Below are positions 10,381 through 21,724 of a stretch of DNA of 64,000 nucleotides, piece after piece (position 1 is the first letter of the stretch; every line of letters begins with the position of its first letter). A program made the translations under genes and the position numbers. The notes under the pieces were generated by a model. That model saw nothing but the letters and a program-made list of their open reading frames with translations. It ran no database searches and was not told the origin of the DNA. The DNA is from Dryomyza anilis (lineage: Eukaryota > Arthropoda > Insecta > Diptera > Dryomyzidae): contig OX638131.1 in NCBI GenBank assembly GCA_951804985.1, positions 41,916,044 to 41,980,043 on the forward strand. Reading direction: 5' to 3'.

Positions 10381-10830
10381 CAAATGTTATCATGCAAATA
10401 AAATATACTTACGTGGTAACAGAAAGCATTTGCGAAATAAAATAATATTTGGATGCAAATAATAAGTATTTTCATGTACATGTTCCTGAACAACAAATGT
10501 TTTCCTGTAAATAAAATATAATTACGTTGCAATAAAATCAATTCTTAAATAAAATATTATTTTGATGTAAACAAATCATATTAGCAAGTATTATTTCTTA
10601 AACAACATATGTTTACCTGCACATAAATGTGGCAATAAAATTTATTAATTAAATAAATTTTTGTTTGGAAGCAAATAAAATATATTTATAAACACTTCTC
10701 ACCGAAACAACAATTGTTTTCTTGCAAATAAAATATACTTATGTGACAATAAAATCCATTAAATAAATACAATATTGTTTGGATGCAAATAAATTATGTT
10801 TGAAAGGACTTGTTCCTGAACAACAAATGT
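10381..10830 (+). repeat. Tandem repeat, unit about 113 bp, four copies
   Basis: Units begin near 10381, 10495, 10606 and 10711 with AAATGTT or close variants, then GCAAATAAAATATACTTA, a CAATAAAATC-like block, TTTGGATGCAAATAA and CCTGAACAAC. Divergence between units is substantial. A weaker partial unit may lie at 10265-10380. The array stops at the hairpin element that follows. Confidence 0.75.
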
Positions 10831-11033
10831 TGCACCATATTTCTTGCCGCTCTTTTGACATTTCTCTACAGTAAGGTTTGCCATTTCATTATGAAAAGAT
10901 ATACGAATTCGAATTTCGGTAGTAAATTTTAATAATTTCGACTCGTTGTTGGCTCGTATATCTTTCCATCCTGAAATGGCAAACCTTACTGAAGAGAAAT
11001 GTCAAAAGAGCGGCCAGAAATATGGCGTTGTTT
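10830..11033. mobile_element. Hairpin MITE with arms of about 75 bp
   Basis: The left arm (about 10832-10906) and right arm (about 10953-11030) are reverse complements over CCATATTTCT, GCCGCTCTTTTGACATTTCT, AGTAAGGTTTGCCATTTCA and AAAGATATACGA. The loop of about 45 bases is AT-rich. Outer ends read CACCATATTTC and, on the other strand, CGCCATATTTC. No superfamily can be assigned; the target duplication is unclear because the left flank is the 113-bp array. Confidence 0.8.
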
Positions 11034-11680
11034 GCTGACACTGTCGCTCTACTTTTGTAGCGCCCCTGTTAAAAAAAACCCTTGAAACAAACTTTTGTAG
11101 CGCTCTTATTGAAACACCCTTTATTATACTAAATTAAACTGATGTCTGCAGACATGTAAACAAATTTTGTTTTAACAAACTTTTTATATTAATTCCAAAT
11201 AAAAATTGATAAATCTAAATCAATTATATTTGTGCAAAACAAAATTTATTTTCATTCAAACTAATTCTTATTCATATTTATCAAAAATCGTCTACTTCCT
11301 CATTTCCAAACATTTCTTATTTGCCGCTAAACAATTCCCGGGCCATGATTTTTCTCCGTGTACGGTTTTTACCACCTCTTAAGGATTAGGAAGTTGAACA
11401 AAAATGTGATTTTCGACACACTTTTGAGGGTCATGAATAACCATACTACCATTAGATTTCCCACGATGCCTGCTAGCGATTTCCGAGTTTTTCAATTGCT
11501 CAATCAATTTAAACCATGGTATTCGCGAATTTGTTCATATCCACACAATATACTTAATATAACATTTATATATCGCTACCTTTATGTTATGTAATTAATA
11601 TAAATTGTGAAATTAATTTACGACAGCGGTTCTGTACAATTTATTATTTAATAATTTACTAACACACAATACATCATCGA
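11034..11680. other. AT-rich DNA with a short direct repeat
   Basis: ACTTTTGTAGCGC occurs at about 11052 and 11091 with related flanks. The rest shows no feature. A 78-aa frame at 11358-11594 has no recognisable content. Confidence 0.45.
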
Positions 11681-12090
11681 ACAACAGCGATTGCTCTTTG
11701 ATCCTACCATTTCGTTCACCGTAACACAAATGATTGATCCATCCATCAGTCATCCAATCACTTTATCGTGCGCCATATAATCAGTCAACCAAACATTCAT
11801 CCACAGTTGGTTCCCTTTCGCCTCACCTGTCACTGCATTAAATTCCATTTCAATTAAACAAACATTTTTTCGTTAGTCCTGATGGTTTTCTTGTTTCACT
11901 GGAGTTTTCTCTAGGCCAAGTGCTTTTATTCGACCACAATTCAAGTGTTAAAAGGGTTCGAAAGAATGAAAAAGCATTTGAGGTTGTTACTTGTTCGTGG
12001 TGATGCGTTGCGATGGGAAAGCATGGCAAATAAAACTTGTGGAAAGAACTAAAAAGTTTTGCTTTGAGTACGGATTGTTGCATCATTCAT
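11680..12090. promoter_or_regulatory. Unique island with clustered homeodomain-type motifs
   Basis: Less AT-rich than its flanks and not repeated in the window. It carries CTTTGATC (about 11696), a perfect match to the TCF/Pangolin core, and ATGATTGATCCATCCATCAG with further TGATT/ATCA words, of the type bound by Exd/Pbx-Meis proteins. The motifs are short and common; enhancer function is inference. Confidence 0.22.
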
Positions 12091-13322
12091 TCATGATTTT
12101 GAACATGTCAGACATAATTTTATATTATAATATGATTCGATTTAAATTATATTGAATATATTTGTAAATATTACAAAAAAATGTAAACCAATGTTAAAAA
12201 ACTGAATAAAAAAATAAATAATAAATGATATTTTATTTTTTATTACAATAACAATTCATTTATTCAATAATAGTAAAACAATTAAATTAATGCGTCACAC
12301 GGTCAACAAAATAAAAATTTATTATTGAAATCATTGAAATTTATTAACTTGATTTTAATGTTCTATTTTTTTTTATTATTTCTGAACACTAACGTACTAA
12401 TCATAGTTTATGTTTACACAAATTAAGAAAACTAGTTTGCAAAAATATATAAAATTTTAATAATTTAATTTATTCTTCCACAATTGAGAATAGCTTGGAG
12501 AAACGTTATTTAAAAAGTTGTAAAATATAGCATTGTCCATCAAAACGTCTTTTTACTATCCATCCTGTAATTCAAATTATATTCCAATGTCGCATATCGA
12601 AGTTGAATGAAACTTTTTATACAATTTAAAATATACTATTATTTCAAACTTAGTTAATGGCTTGAATTTTACCTTATATTTATAGTTGATATTCACACAT
12701 TGACCTAAGTACATAAATAGCTTAATGTATACATGATATTTATATTAATCTACACAATAAAACTACACTAGTTTAAAACTTAATGTCGATAATAATTCTC
12801 AACATATTCGCATATTGCATTTATCTGAAATCTAACAATATAAAAGGGAATTTAATAGTGAAATGGGACATGCATGCGAAATCGGAGAAGTATCAAATAT
12901 TAATCATCATTTAAGCGAATTTCTGTGTCTTCTTGGTTTGATGATCATAACTCAATAAAAGACACATGATGTAGCGGGTCTCCAAACACACGCTTTAATA
13001 ATTGAGATGCAACCATTGTAGAATTACGTAGTTAATAATGAAAAAATAATATGGCGGGTGCAATTGCGGCTATTTATAACATTCAAACTATATAATACAC
13101 ATTTATTACACATACATTGATTATTTTTTCAGTTTGAAGTCTTAAAGCATCGCCATCGAATATAAATAGAAAAATAGAATTAAAGCATACATTTTACTTC
13201 AAACCAATCTGAAGTCAATTTCTAGCCCATACAAGTGTAGAAAGTATAGTTTAGAAATAATAATTGTACAACTTGTTCTCAAGTTTTTAAATAGTGTAGA
13301 ATATTCATATGTTAGTGAGATT
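12091..13322. other. Very AT-rich unique DNA
   Basis: No repeat family, coding frame or RNA gene is recognisable. Confidence 0.6.
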
Positions 13323-14243
13323 ATACACAGAAAAAAAAAATTCTTCAATATGATGAATTTATTTATAAATATTATGAATTTTTTCACCAACTACCAGATT
13401 CATCATATTGATGAATGAATGTATTAATGAATGTATTCATTATATATATGAACAAAATATTCAATACAATGAATGTGAATTGTCATATTGATGAATGTGT
13501 TCATAATATTTTTTCAAAAAAAAAAAAATTATAAAATAATTTGAAAAAAACGTGTAAAAATTTTATTTAAAAAATAACAGTAAAAAATTTACAAAAAAAT
13601 TATCCTGAAGAAAAATGTTGGACAAAAAAAATTGTTCCAAAAAAAAAATTTAAAAAAAAAATATTCGAAAAAAAAAATTTTTTGAAAAAAAATTTTTCGC
13701 AAAAAAATATTTATTCGAAAAAAAAAATTTTTCGAAAAAAAAATTGCTTAGAATAAAAAATTTTCGAAAAAAGAAAATTTTTGTTTGAAAAAAATTTTTT
13801 TTTTCAAAAATATATTCAAAAGTTGTAATTATAATAACTATATTATAAATCAATTTACAAATTTATGCATGTGGAGCAAGCATTATATAAGAAATAACAC
13901 ACAAGAACTACTTGAGAACTAAGAAGTACGGCAAAACATGAACGAAAAAAAATATATGTTGATAGAAATTTGGTTTAATGAACAGCATTCTTCAACATAA
14001 AGAACATATATGTTGTATTTTATATTTTGGTTCATTAACATGATGAAACGTATTCTTCACATGCAGTTCATCATATTGAAGAACACTTTTTCGACAGTTA
14101 CCAAGTGTTCTTCATATTTATGATAGCATTCATAACATTGATGGCGTTAGTCATTAATATTATGAATGGCCTTCAATACAATGAATCATGGTTTGAAGAA
14201 CGGAATTCATAAATATGATGTACATTTTTTTTTCTGTGTAGAA
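13323..14243. mobile_element. MITE-like element with TACACAGAAAAAAA ends
   Basis: The left end TACACAGAAAAAAAAAA and right end TTTTTTTTTCTGTGTA are inverted, with TA as a possible target duplication (Tc1/mariner-like, tentative). Inside, palindromic words such as TTCATCATATTGATGAA and TTCATAATATTGATG recur more than ten times. The middle (13520-13810) is a degenerate A/T run with GAAAAAAAATTTTT motifs. A 67-aa frame over that run is low complexity and not a gene. Confidence 0.55.
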
Positions 14244-14699
14244 TACAAATTTTTGTCCAAATTACTATTTATTATGAAGCTGATATCAAGTTGATTTCAC
14301 AATGTTTGATATCCACATATATTTACAATTAGGCTGACTTGATTTAGACACTTGATTTTATACTTTTTAATATAGTTACTATAGTTTATATAAACTATTT
14401 ATGTAGTTATACTCAAGTCTTTATAATTTGTAATTTCGACTTTATTATTAAAGCTTGGGGAATAGTCGAAAAATATTATTGAAAACAAGGAAAATCAAAA
14501 AATATTCGCCAAGACTTGACGAAATGTTTATTTGGTAGTCATATTTAAATACAACTTGATAAAGATCAAGTAAATTCATTAATTTTTCTTCAGCAATGCA
14601 TTTTCAGTAATTTAATGAAAACATTTGCTATTCGTGTATATGCTATAGGTGGGTGTATATGTATATATATAGCATATATACCAACCGACTTCACAAACT

Positions 14700-14792
14700 A
14701 CACAGTTTTAAATATACTACCGTTTTACAGATGCTACACAGTTTTACAGCAACTGCACAGTTTTACAGCCATTGCACAGTTTTACTGATATT
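14700..14792 (+). repeat. Short tandem repeat, GCACAGTTTTACA units
   Basis: Four to five units of about 19-20 bases containing CACAGTTTTACAG, with small changes between units. Confidence 0.7.
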
Positions 14793-15195
14793 ATTGTTCC
14801 GATATTATTTTATATTCTTTCGATAAATGCGTACTTGCCTAATTTTTCGGTACATCGTTAGTATATCATGACTTTGATAATCTTTTCTTTTATTTGTATT
14901 TATCATTTCCCTTCACTCTATTGGTGATGTGTAAATTGGTTCAAATTTCGAACAACAGGTAGTAAGTAAAGTAACTAAACTATAAAAAAATAATTTTCTT
15001 CATAGGGAAATTAATACTTCCTTTAATTTTTCTTCAATTAATTTATTAATTAATATGATTAAATATTTAATCAAAACAATTAATTTCGTATTGGCTGTAA
15101 GTGAATACTCATACTGCTTATTTGCGTTATTTTGAATAAGCGATTTAATATAATGTATTATACAATTTTAAATTGAAGTAGAACAAAGTGTCTAA
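14793..15195. other. AT-rich DNA, nothing recognised
   Basis: No supported feature. Confidence 0.55.
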
Positions 15196-16160
15196 CTAAA
15201 GATTATATAAAATCACTTTATGAATATTACAATACATCATTTTCACACTATTCAGTAGTGATAAAATATTCGGTTGGGATACGAATGAGGATAAGGTTCG
15301 TGCATATTGTATATTCATAGATTGTTTTGTGCTGTTGCCTTTATTTTGTAGTTCAAGAACTCTTACCTCGACTTTATGTTTAACGATGTGCCATAAAAGC
15401 TTGTTAATCACACAAGCCGACAGACAGAACGATATGTTGTAACTTGAAGCATGAGCCTGTCATTCGTGAATTTCGAATTGAGTTGGAGCAAAAGTATTGT
15501 GTGCGTCGTCTGTGAAGTTCTTCGTTAATTTTTACGCCTGGTTCTGTTTAATGTTTGTTGATTTTATTGCGTACGTTTTTATGATTACAGCAGGCATTCA
15601 TGGCTTTATTAAAAAAAAACCAAGAATATTGAGTCACGTTGGATGCAAGGCCACGTACACAGTAATTATTCCTACATAAATATTGTGTAATGTTGGCGCC
15701 GAAAATTCGAAAGGATTATTTTCTATTAAAAAATGTTAGAAATTTCTGCAAGAAACTTATTTTGACCCACGCAACATAGACTGCAATTGCGCCTTTAGCA
15801 TTAAATGCAATTGTACTGCGCCTAAAAGCAGACTAAATTTTTTGTGTTTCGAGTTTAATCCGTTTTCAGACTGCTGACCCAATTAGGCGTTGCAATTACA
15901 AAACCAACAGCTGCAACTGCAACTCAATGAGAACAATTGCCAACACCCGGCAAAGAGAACAACATCCTGTGTGTAGTTTGTAGGCAGTGAAGTGTAATGT
16001 TGCTAACAGCATAATCAACGCTGTCTGTAAACGCATATAAATCAATTTAAATCCCTTAATTGGATTCTGACTTTGTCTGGTATTCAATTAACAATGTTGC
16101 GTATTATTCAAGTGCCTGGTACCTACTTATTGTGTGCAACTTTGCAATTATCGTAAGATA
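15196..16160. other. Mixed-composition unique DNA
   Basis: GC-richer patches at about 15420-15560 and 15880-16080 are not repeated in the window. A 60-aa frame at 15497-15679 would encode a hydrophobic segment (residues about 10-35) but has no start context, family match or poly(A) evidence. Possibly non-coding conserved DNA. Confidence 0.35.
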
Positions 16161-16254
16161 TTTCTGAAACCGAGGGTTTTCACTACGATATTTTGTGCAG
16201 TTTATTGATAATTATAGAAACATTATTTTTGTTCTTTCAAAGGGAATATGGACA

Positions 16255-16300
16255 TTACCTGGGGTTCCGGATGGGACATTCGGACGGGACAAGCCAACTC
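16255..16300 (+). repeat. Short piece of the CCGGACGGGACA family
   Basis: GGGTTCCGGATGGGACATTC followed by GGACGGGACAAG matches the recurrent motif of the elements at 23240-23757 and 32890-33594. Confidence 0.5.
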
Positions 16301-16659
16301 ATATTTCCATTTTCCCCGATATTCTTAGCAAAATTCCCCAATTATACACTAAGAATAAATAGTGATTTCAATTCATTTTTAATAAAAATCGAAATAATCC
16401 ATTGAACAAATATTACGCAAATCTTATTCATTTAATATGTTTTTTTATTTCTTGATTTCTTTAATTTTCGAATGACATTTATCAGCAGTTATAAACTGAG
16501 AAAATTTGTTTTTTATTACCAAGTTGTGCTATATTTATTAATTAAGGACCAATTTTTCCGTGAATGTTTAAACTTAGCTTAAATAAATATTTCAAAAGTC
16601 TGTAGTTCAAAATCAAAATGTCCGAATTTCTTTAAACATTACCGACAGATTTATAGACA

Positions 16660-17760
16660 ACTAGCTGGACCCGTGCACGACTCGTGCTAATATTTTGTGA
16701 ATTCATAGATATAAAGCGATTTTATTAATATAAAAAACATTATTATTATTTTTTATATCAGGGGCCGTGCTTCGCTGTGGAAGTTTTTATTGGTTTTATA
16801 AATGTAGTAACCAAATAATAATTCTCCGCCAAAACAACTTTTCTCAAAGACAATTCTTTCTCAGACTGCCCCGTAAAATTCTTCCCCATAGAACGCTTTC
16901 CCGTAAAATTCTTCCCCATAGAACGCTTTACCGTAGAATTTTTCCCGGTAGAATTCTTCCCGGTAGAACTCTTCCCGGTAGAATTCTTCCCCGTAGAGTT
17001 TTTCCCAGTAGAAGTTTTAGTGTAGTTAGTTTTAATGTGGTGAGTTTTAGTGTGTTGAATTTTTAGTTTAGTGAATTTTTAGTGTGGTGAGTTTTAGTGT
17101 GGTGTGTTTTAGTGTGGTGTGTTTTAGTGTGGTGAGTTTTGGTGTGGTGAATTTTAGTGTGGTGAGTTTTAGTGTGGTTCGTTTTAGTGTGGTGAATTTT
17201 TAGTGTAGTGAGTTTTAGTGTGCTGAGTTTTATTGTGTTGAATTTTTAGTGTGGTGAGCTTTATTGTGTTGAGTTTTAGTGTGGTGAGTTTTAGTGTGGT
17301 AAATTTTGGTGTGGTGAGTTTAAGTGTGGTGAGTTTTGGTATGGTGAGTTTTAGTATGGTGAATTTTTAGTGTGGTGAGTTTTAGTGTGGTGAGTTTTAG
17401 TGTGGTGAGTTATAGTGTGGTGAGATTTAGTGTGGTGGGTTTTAGTGTGGTGAGTTTTAGTGTGGTGAGTTTTAGTGTGGTGAGTTTTAGTGTGGTGAAT
17501 TTTAGTTTTTTGTTTCATCTTTTAGATTGTGTATGTGCTGAGTTATGTCGTTTTGAAAGTTTAGGTTGTATGGGAGGTACCACGCCCCTTTGTCCAATCC
17601 CGCCCATATATAGCCTATAACACCCTCCGGACTCCTTAGTATCCTGTGGCAAAATTTCAGTTAAATCGGTTTAGACGTGATGCTGGAACAAACAGACAGA
17701 CAGACAGACAGACAGACCGACAGACTGACAGACGGACCAAGAGTTTTATATATATAGATT
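16660..17760 (+). mobile_element. Element E, copy 1: retroposon with internal minisatellite
   Basis: The head ACTAGCTGGACCCGTGCACG and following bases are shared with 17807 and 59583. Then come a GTAGAATTCTTCCC-type short repeat (16870-17010), a 15-bp G/T minisatellite (17018-17512), and a tail with GTATGGGAGGTACCACGCCC, CCCGCCCATATATAGCC, AAATTTCAG...AAATCGGTT, a CAGA run and TATATATAGATTAG. The tail style (conserved A-rich stretch, 'CGGTT...AACAAACAGACAG', short TATATAG-type end) resembles 3' ends of RTE-type non-LTR elements and the non-autonomous elements they mobilise. That assignment is inference. There is no reverse transcriptase inside. Confidence 0.72.
17018..17512 (+). repeat. 15-bp minisatellite GTGGTGAGTTTTAGT
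   Basis: About 33 units by length. The plus strand is almost free of C. Because the unit is a multiple of three, it reads as a pentapeptide repeat (SFSVV); the 82-aa frame here is a by-product, not a protein gene. Confidence 0.95.
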
Positions 17761-18171
17761 AGTTCTCAGTTAATATCCAATTTTAAATATATGTGAAATA
17801 TTAACTACTAGCTGGACCCGTGCACGACTCGTGCCAAGATTTTCTGAATTCAAAGATATGGAGCAATTTTATTAATATAAAAAACATTTTATTATTTATA
17901 TGAGGGGCCCGTGCTTAGCTGTTGAAATTTTTTTATTGGTTTTATAAATGTGGTAACCAAATAATTCTCCGCCAAAACAACTTTTCTCAAAGACAATTTT
18001 TTCTCAGACTGCGCTTCTCCGCAGAATTATTCCCAGTAGAAATCTTCCCCGTAAAATCCACATAGAACGCTTTCCCGTAGAATTCTCAAAGTAGAATTCA
18101 TCCCGGTAGAATTGTTCCCGGTAAAATTCTTTCCCGTAGAATTCTTCCTCGTAGAGTTTTTCCCAGTAGAA

Positions 18172-19422
18172 GTTTTAGTGTGGTGGGTTTTAATGTAGTA
18201 AGTTTCGGTGTGGTGAGTTTAGATGTGGTGAATTTTGGAGTGGTGAGTTTAATTGTGGTTAGTTTTGGTGTGGTGAGTTTTAGTGTGGTGAGTTTTAGTG
18301 TGGTGAATTTGAGTGTGGTGAGTTTAAGTGTGGTGTTTTTAAGTGTGGTGAGTTTTAGTGTGGTCAATTATAGTGTGGTGGGTTTTAGTGTGGTGAATTT
18401 TAATGCGGCGTGTTTTAATGTGGCGTATTTTAGTGTAGCGAGTTTTAGTGTGGTGAATTTTATTGTGGTGAGTTTTAGTGTGATGAATTTTAAAGTGATG
18501 AATTTTATTGTGGTGAGTTTTAGTGTAGTGAATTTTAGGGTGGTGAGTTTTAGTGTGGTTAATTATAGTGTGGTGGATTTTAGTGCGGTGAGTTTATGTG
18601 TGGTGAGTTTTAGTGTATCGAAATTTAAGTTTAGTGAGTTTTAATGTGGTGAGTTTAAAAGTGGTGAATTTTAATGTGGTGAAATTTTAGTGTAGTGAGT
18701 TTTAGTGTGGTGAGTTTTAGTGTGGTGAATTTTTAGTGTGGTGAGTTTAAGTGTGGTGAATTTTAGTGTGTTGAATTTTTGTGTGGTGAGTTTTAGTGTG
18801 GTGAGTTTTAGTGTGGTGAGTTTTAGTGTGGTAAGTTTTAGTGTGGTGATTTTTGGTATGGTGAGTTTAAGTGTGGTGAGTTTTAGTGTTGTGAATTTTA
18901 GTGCGGTGAGTTTTAGTGTGGCGACATTTGAGTGTAGTGAGTTTTAGTGTGGTGAGTTTTAGTGTGGTGAGTTTTAATGTGGTGAAATTTTAGTGTGGTG
19001 AGTTTTAGTGTGGTGAATTTTAGTGTGGTGAATTTAGTGTGGTGAAATTTTAGTGTGGTGAGTTTTAGTGTGGTGAAATTTTAGTGTGGTTGGTTTTAGT
19101 GTGGAGAATTTTAGTGTGTTGAATTTTTGTGTGGTGAGTTTAAGTGTGGTGAGTTTAAGTGTGGTGAGTTTTAGTGTGGTGAGTTTTAGTGTGGTGAGTT
19201 TTAGTGTGGTGAGTTTTTGTGTGGTGAGTTTTAGTTTGGTGAGTTTTAGTGTGGTGAGTTTTAGTGTGGTGAGTTTTAGTGAGTTTTAGTGTGGTGAATT
19301 TTAGTGTGGTGAGTTTTAGTGTGGTGAATTATAGTGTGGTGGCTTTTAGTGTGGTTAATTTAAGTGTGAATTTTAGTGTGGTGAGTTTTAGTTTGGTTAG
19401 TTTTAGTGTGGTGACTTTGTTT
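18172..19422 (+). repeat. 15-bp minisatellite, about 80 units
   Basis: Units are variants of GTGGTGAGTTTTAGT, with AATTTTAGT and AGTTTAAGT versions and occasional single-base length changes that shift the reading frame. It creates several pentapeptide-repeat frames (154, 69, 67 and 108 aa) on the plus strand and one on the minus strand; none has a start context or non-repeat domain that would support a gene. Confidence 0.95.
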
Positions 19423-19589
19423 TTCTTTTTCTTTCCTTTTTTTGTTTTTTATTTAGTTTGGATTGTGGTTTTATGTGATTGGTTTTGTTTTTGTATTTTT
19501 GCTTTTGTTTTGTGTTGTGCTGTTGCTTTTTTGTTTTTAATTTTTTTTTTGTATTTAATTTTTTTTTTGTATTTTAGTTTTTTGTTTCA

Positions 19590-20056
19590 TGTTCGTAGCT
19601 GGTGAAAGTGCCGAGTTATATCGTGTTTAAGTTGCATGGGAGTTGCCACGCCTCTTTGCCTAATCCCGCCCATATATAGCCTATCATTCCTTCCAGACCA
19701 TACCGCATCTGTGGTAAAAATTTCAAGACAATCGGATCAGCCGTTTAGACGGAGAAGCGGAACAAACGTGATTGCTTTTGTTTTTGTATTTTTGCTTTTG
19801 TTTTCTTTTGTTTCGTGCTTTTGCTTTTTTTTTAAATTTTTTTTTTGTATTTGAGTTTTTTGTTTCATGTTCGTAGCTGGTGAAAGTGCCGAGTTATATC
19901 GTATTGAAAGTTTAGGTTGTATGGGAGGTGCCACGCCTCTTTGTCCAATCCCGCCCATATATAGCCTATCATTCCTTCCAGACCATACCGCATCTGTGGT
20001 AAAAATTTCAAGGAAATCGGATCAGCCGTTTAGACGGAGAAGCGGAACAAACGTAC
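19590..20056 (+). repeat. Tandem duplication of the element E tail
   Basis: The block from CATGTTCGTAGCTGGTGAAA through GCCACGCCTCTTTG, CCATACCGCATCTGTGG and AGACGGAGAAGCGGAACAAA occurs at about 19587-19770 and again at about 19867-20055, offset about 280. The first copy lacks the terminal ACAAACGTACAAAC repeat and leads straight into another TTTTGTTTTTG spacer. A single tail at 63620-63852 gives the unduplicated arrangement. Confidence 0.85.
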
Positions 20057-20330
20057 AAACGTACAAACTTACAAACGAACAAACAGATTTATTATATTAA
20101 TAGGATAATGTGACTGAAGACATAATTTTATTATAATATTAAACGAATTAATTATATTAAACTTGGTTTAAAATAATATTGAAAATGGGCAGGATAAAAA
20201 TATTTTTGGATAGGAGCAAACTATGTCGAAAATTAAATTTAACCATTTCAAGACCTGTATAAAAAATGTGCAGTTGTAAATATATATTATTTTCACTTTT
20301 TTTTTTAATTTAGATCATTTTTATACCCTA

Positions 20331-21141
20331 CACCTATGAGGTACAGGGTATATTAAGTTTGTGCAGATATTGTAACGTGCCTTAGGAGGCGTGTCCGTTA
20401 TGGAAAAGTGTATATATTCTTGATCAGCATCACCATCCGAGTCCGTTTAGCCATGTCCGTCTGTCTGTCTGTCTGTCTGTCCGTCTTGCTGTCTTGCTGT
20501 CCGAATACAGAAAAACTTAAGAAATACTGATCAGGATGCGATGAAATTTCGTCAGAATATATTTTAGGCAAAAGTAGGAACTGAGTTTGAAAATGAGCCA
20601 AATCCGTCAACGGACACGCCCATCTCCCATACAAGTCACTTTTATTTAACTCTTTCGGAACTAATAACTCGAAAGGATACAAGATATAGTTATAAAATTT
20701 TAAACCTATTGTTGTGATTTACCCTTAAATATGTTGTCCAAAAATGGACATGAACCGCCCAAATTTTTTTTCATTATTTACAGTGTTTTCATAGTAGAAA
20801 ATTGAACCGTAAATTATTAAAATCAAATCTATGAAATATTAGCCACGCCTAGGTCCGCTCAATTATATTTTTCTTTTTTTTTATTAGTTTTTTATACTTT
20901 TATATCAATTTTTTAAATTATGGAGATATATGACGTAAATTCCGGATATGTGAATAATATTCTGAGGGTGGGGAGGTTCAGTATAATTAAAATCTTCAAA
21001 ATTAAGGTATGCAATTAAATATCCCACATTAATATCTCCACCAAAGGTGTAGGGTATTCCATAGTCGGGCCCGACCGACTATAAAAGTCCGCCCATGTGA
21101 CCGAACTTACCCATGTGACCTAACTTTCCCAACTCGTTTTT
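20331..21141 (+). mobile_element. DINE-1-like element, subfamily A, near full length
   Basis: TTATACCCTACACCTATGAG start, TTCTTGATCAGCATCACC, GTCTGTCTGTCTGTC core, GGACACGCCCATCTCCCAT block, CCATAGTCGG-GCCCGA-CCGACTAT hairpin and ACCTAACTTTCCCAACTCG terminus. About 810 bases with no coding frame. A 94-aa minus-strand frame within it is a by-product. Confidence 0.9.
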
Positions 21142-21724
21142 ACTACATTTCTGTCATTGATATTTTTAGTTTCGAAATTTTAAATTCCCAATAATCGCAG
21201 TCTTTAAAATACTGAAAACAATATTTTTTAACTATTAATGGGCAAGTCAAATTTGAGGTCTTACATTAAGTAAAAATTAATCCTATATTTAAAAACATAA
21301 CATCAGATACATTCAAAAAATGTTAAAGGAATTTATCTAGATCTAAAAATCGTATTTAATAGAAGCCAAATTATGTTTATTAGAAGCCAAATTATGATCT
21401 TTCGCATGATTGGAATAAAGAGGTATATTCCAGTTTTCGATCGAATCAGATTTTACCTGCAAAATTCTAAACAAACGAATTTGAATTTATTATTTTCCCA
21501 ACGAATTGAAAGCGTTGAAATCGAAGCATGCTGTTTAAATTCATTTCAAAAGTGATTTATTGTACTAAGATAGCATATCTAAAAGTAAAAAAGTTTGTTT
21601 TAAAATGTTCATATGAAATTCAATAAAAAGTTGGAATATGCCCCTATATTACAATCCTTATAAATGTAACAGATCCTAATTAAAAATTTCCCGCCAAAAG
21701 TGGACCACTCCCCGATTACCCACT
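21142..21724. other. AT-rich DNA, nothing recognised
   Basis: TTAGAAGCCAAATTATG is repeated at 21360 and 21380; no other feature. Confidence 0.55.

Larger units (their letters stand above)
17807..20105 (+). mobile_element. Element E, copy 2, with duplicated tail
   Basis: Lies 46 bases downstream of copy 1 in the same orientation. It has the same order: head, GTAGAATTCTTCC-type repeats (about 18010-18170), a long minisatellite (18172-19422), a TTTTGTTTTTG-rich spacer, then the tail present twice. It ends with AACAAACGTACAAACGTACA-type repeats and ATTATATTAATAGGATA, a terminus also seen at 63852. Confidence 0.75.

Noticed and set aside
15497..15679. 60-aa membrane-protein frame
   Set aside because: Hydrophobic residues come from T-rich composition; no start context, homology or transcript signals. 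Left as part of an uncertain unique stretch.
18180..19605. Pentapeptide-repeat proteins (SFSVV) of 154, 69, 67 and 108 aa
   Set aside because: The 15-base minisatellite unit keeps frames open by arithmetic; the same text appears at 17.4 kb and 62.6 kb inside copies of one mobile element, and length changes shift the frame.
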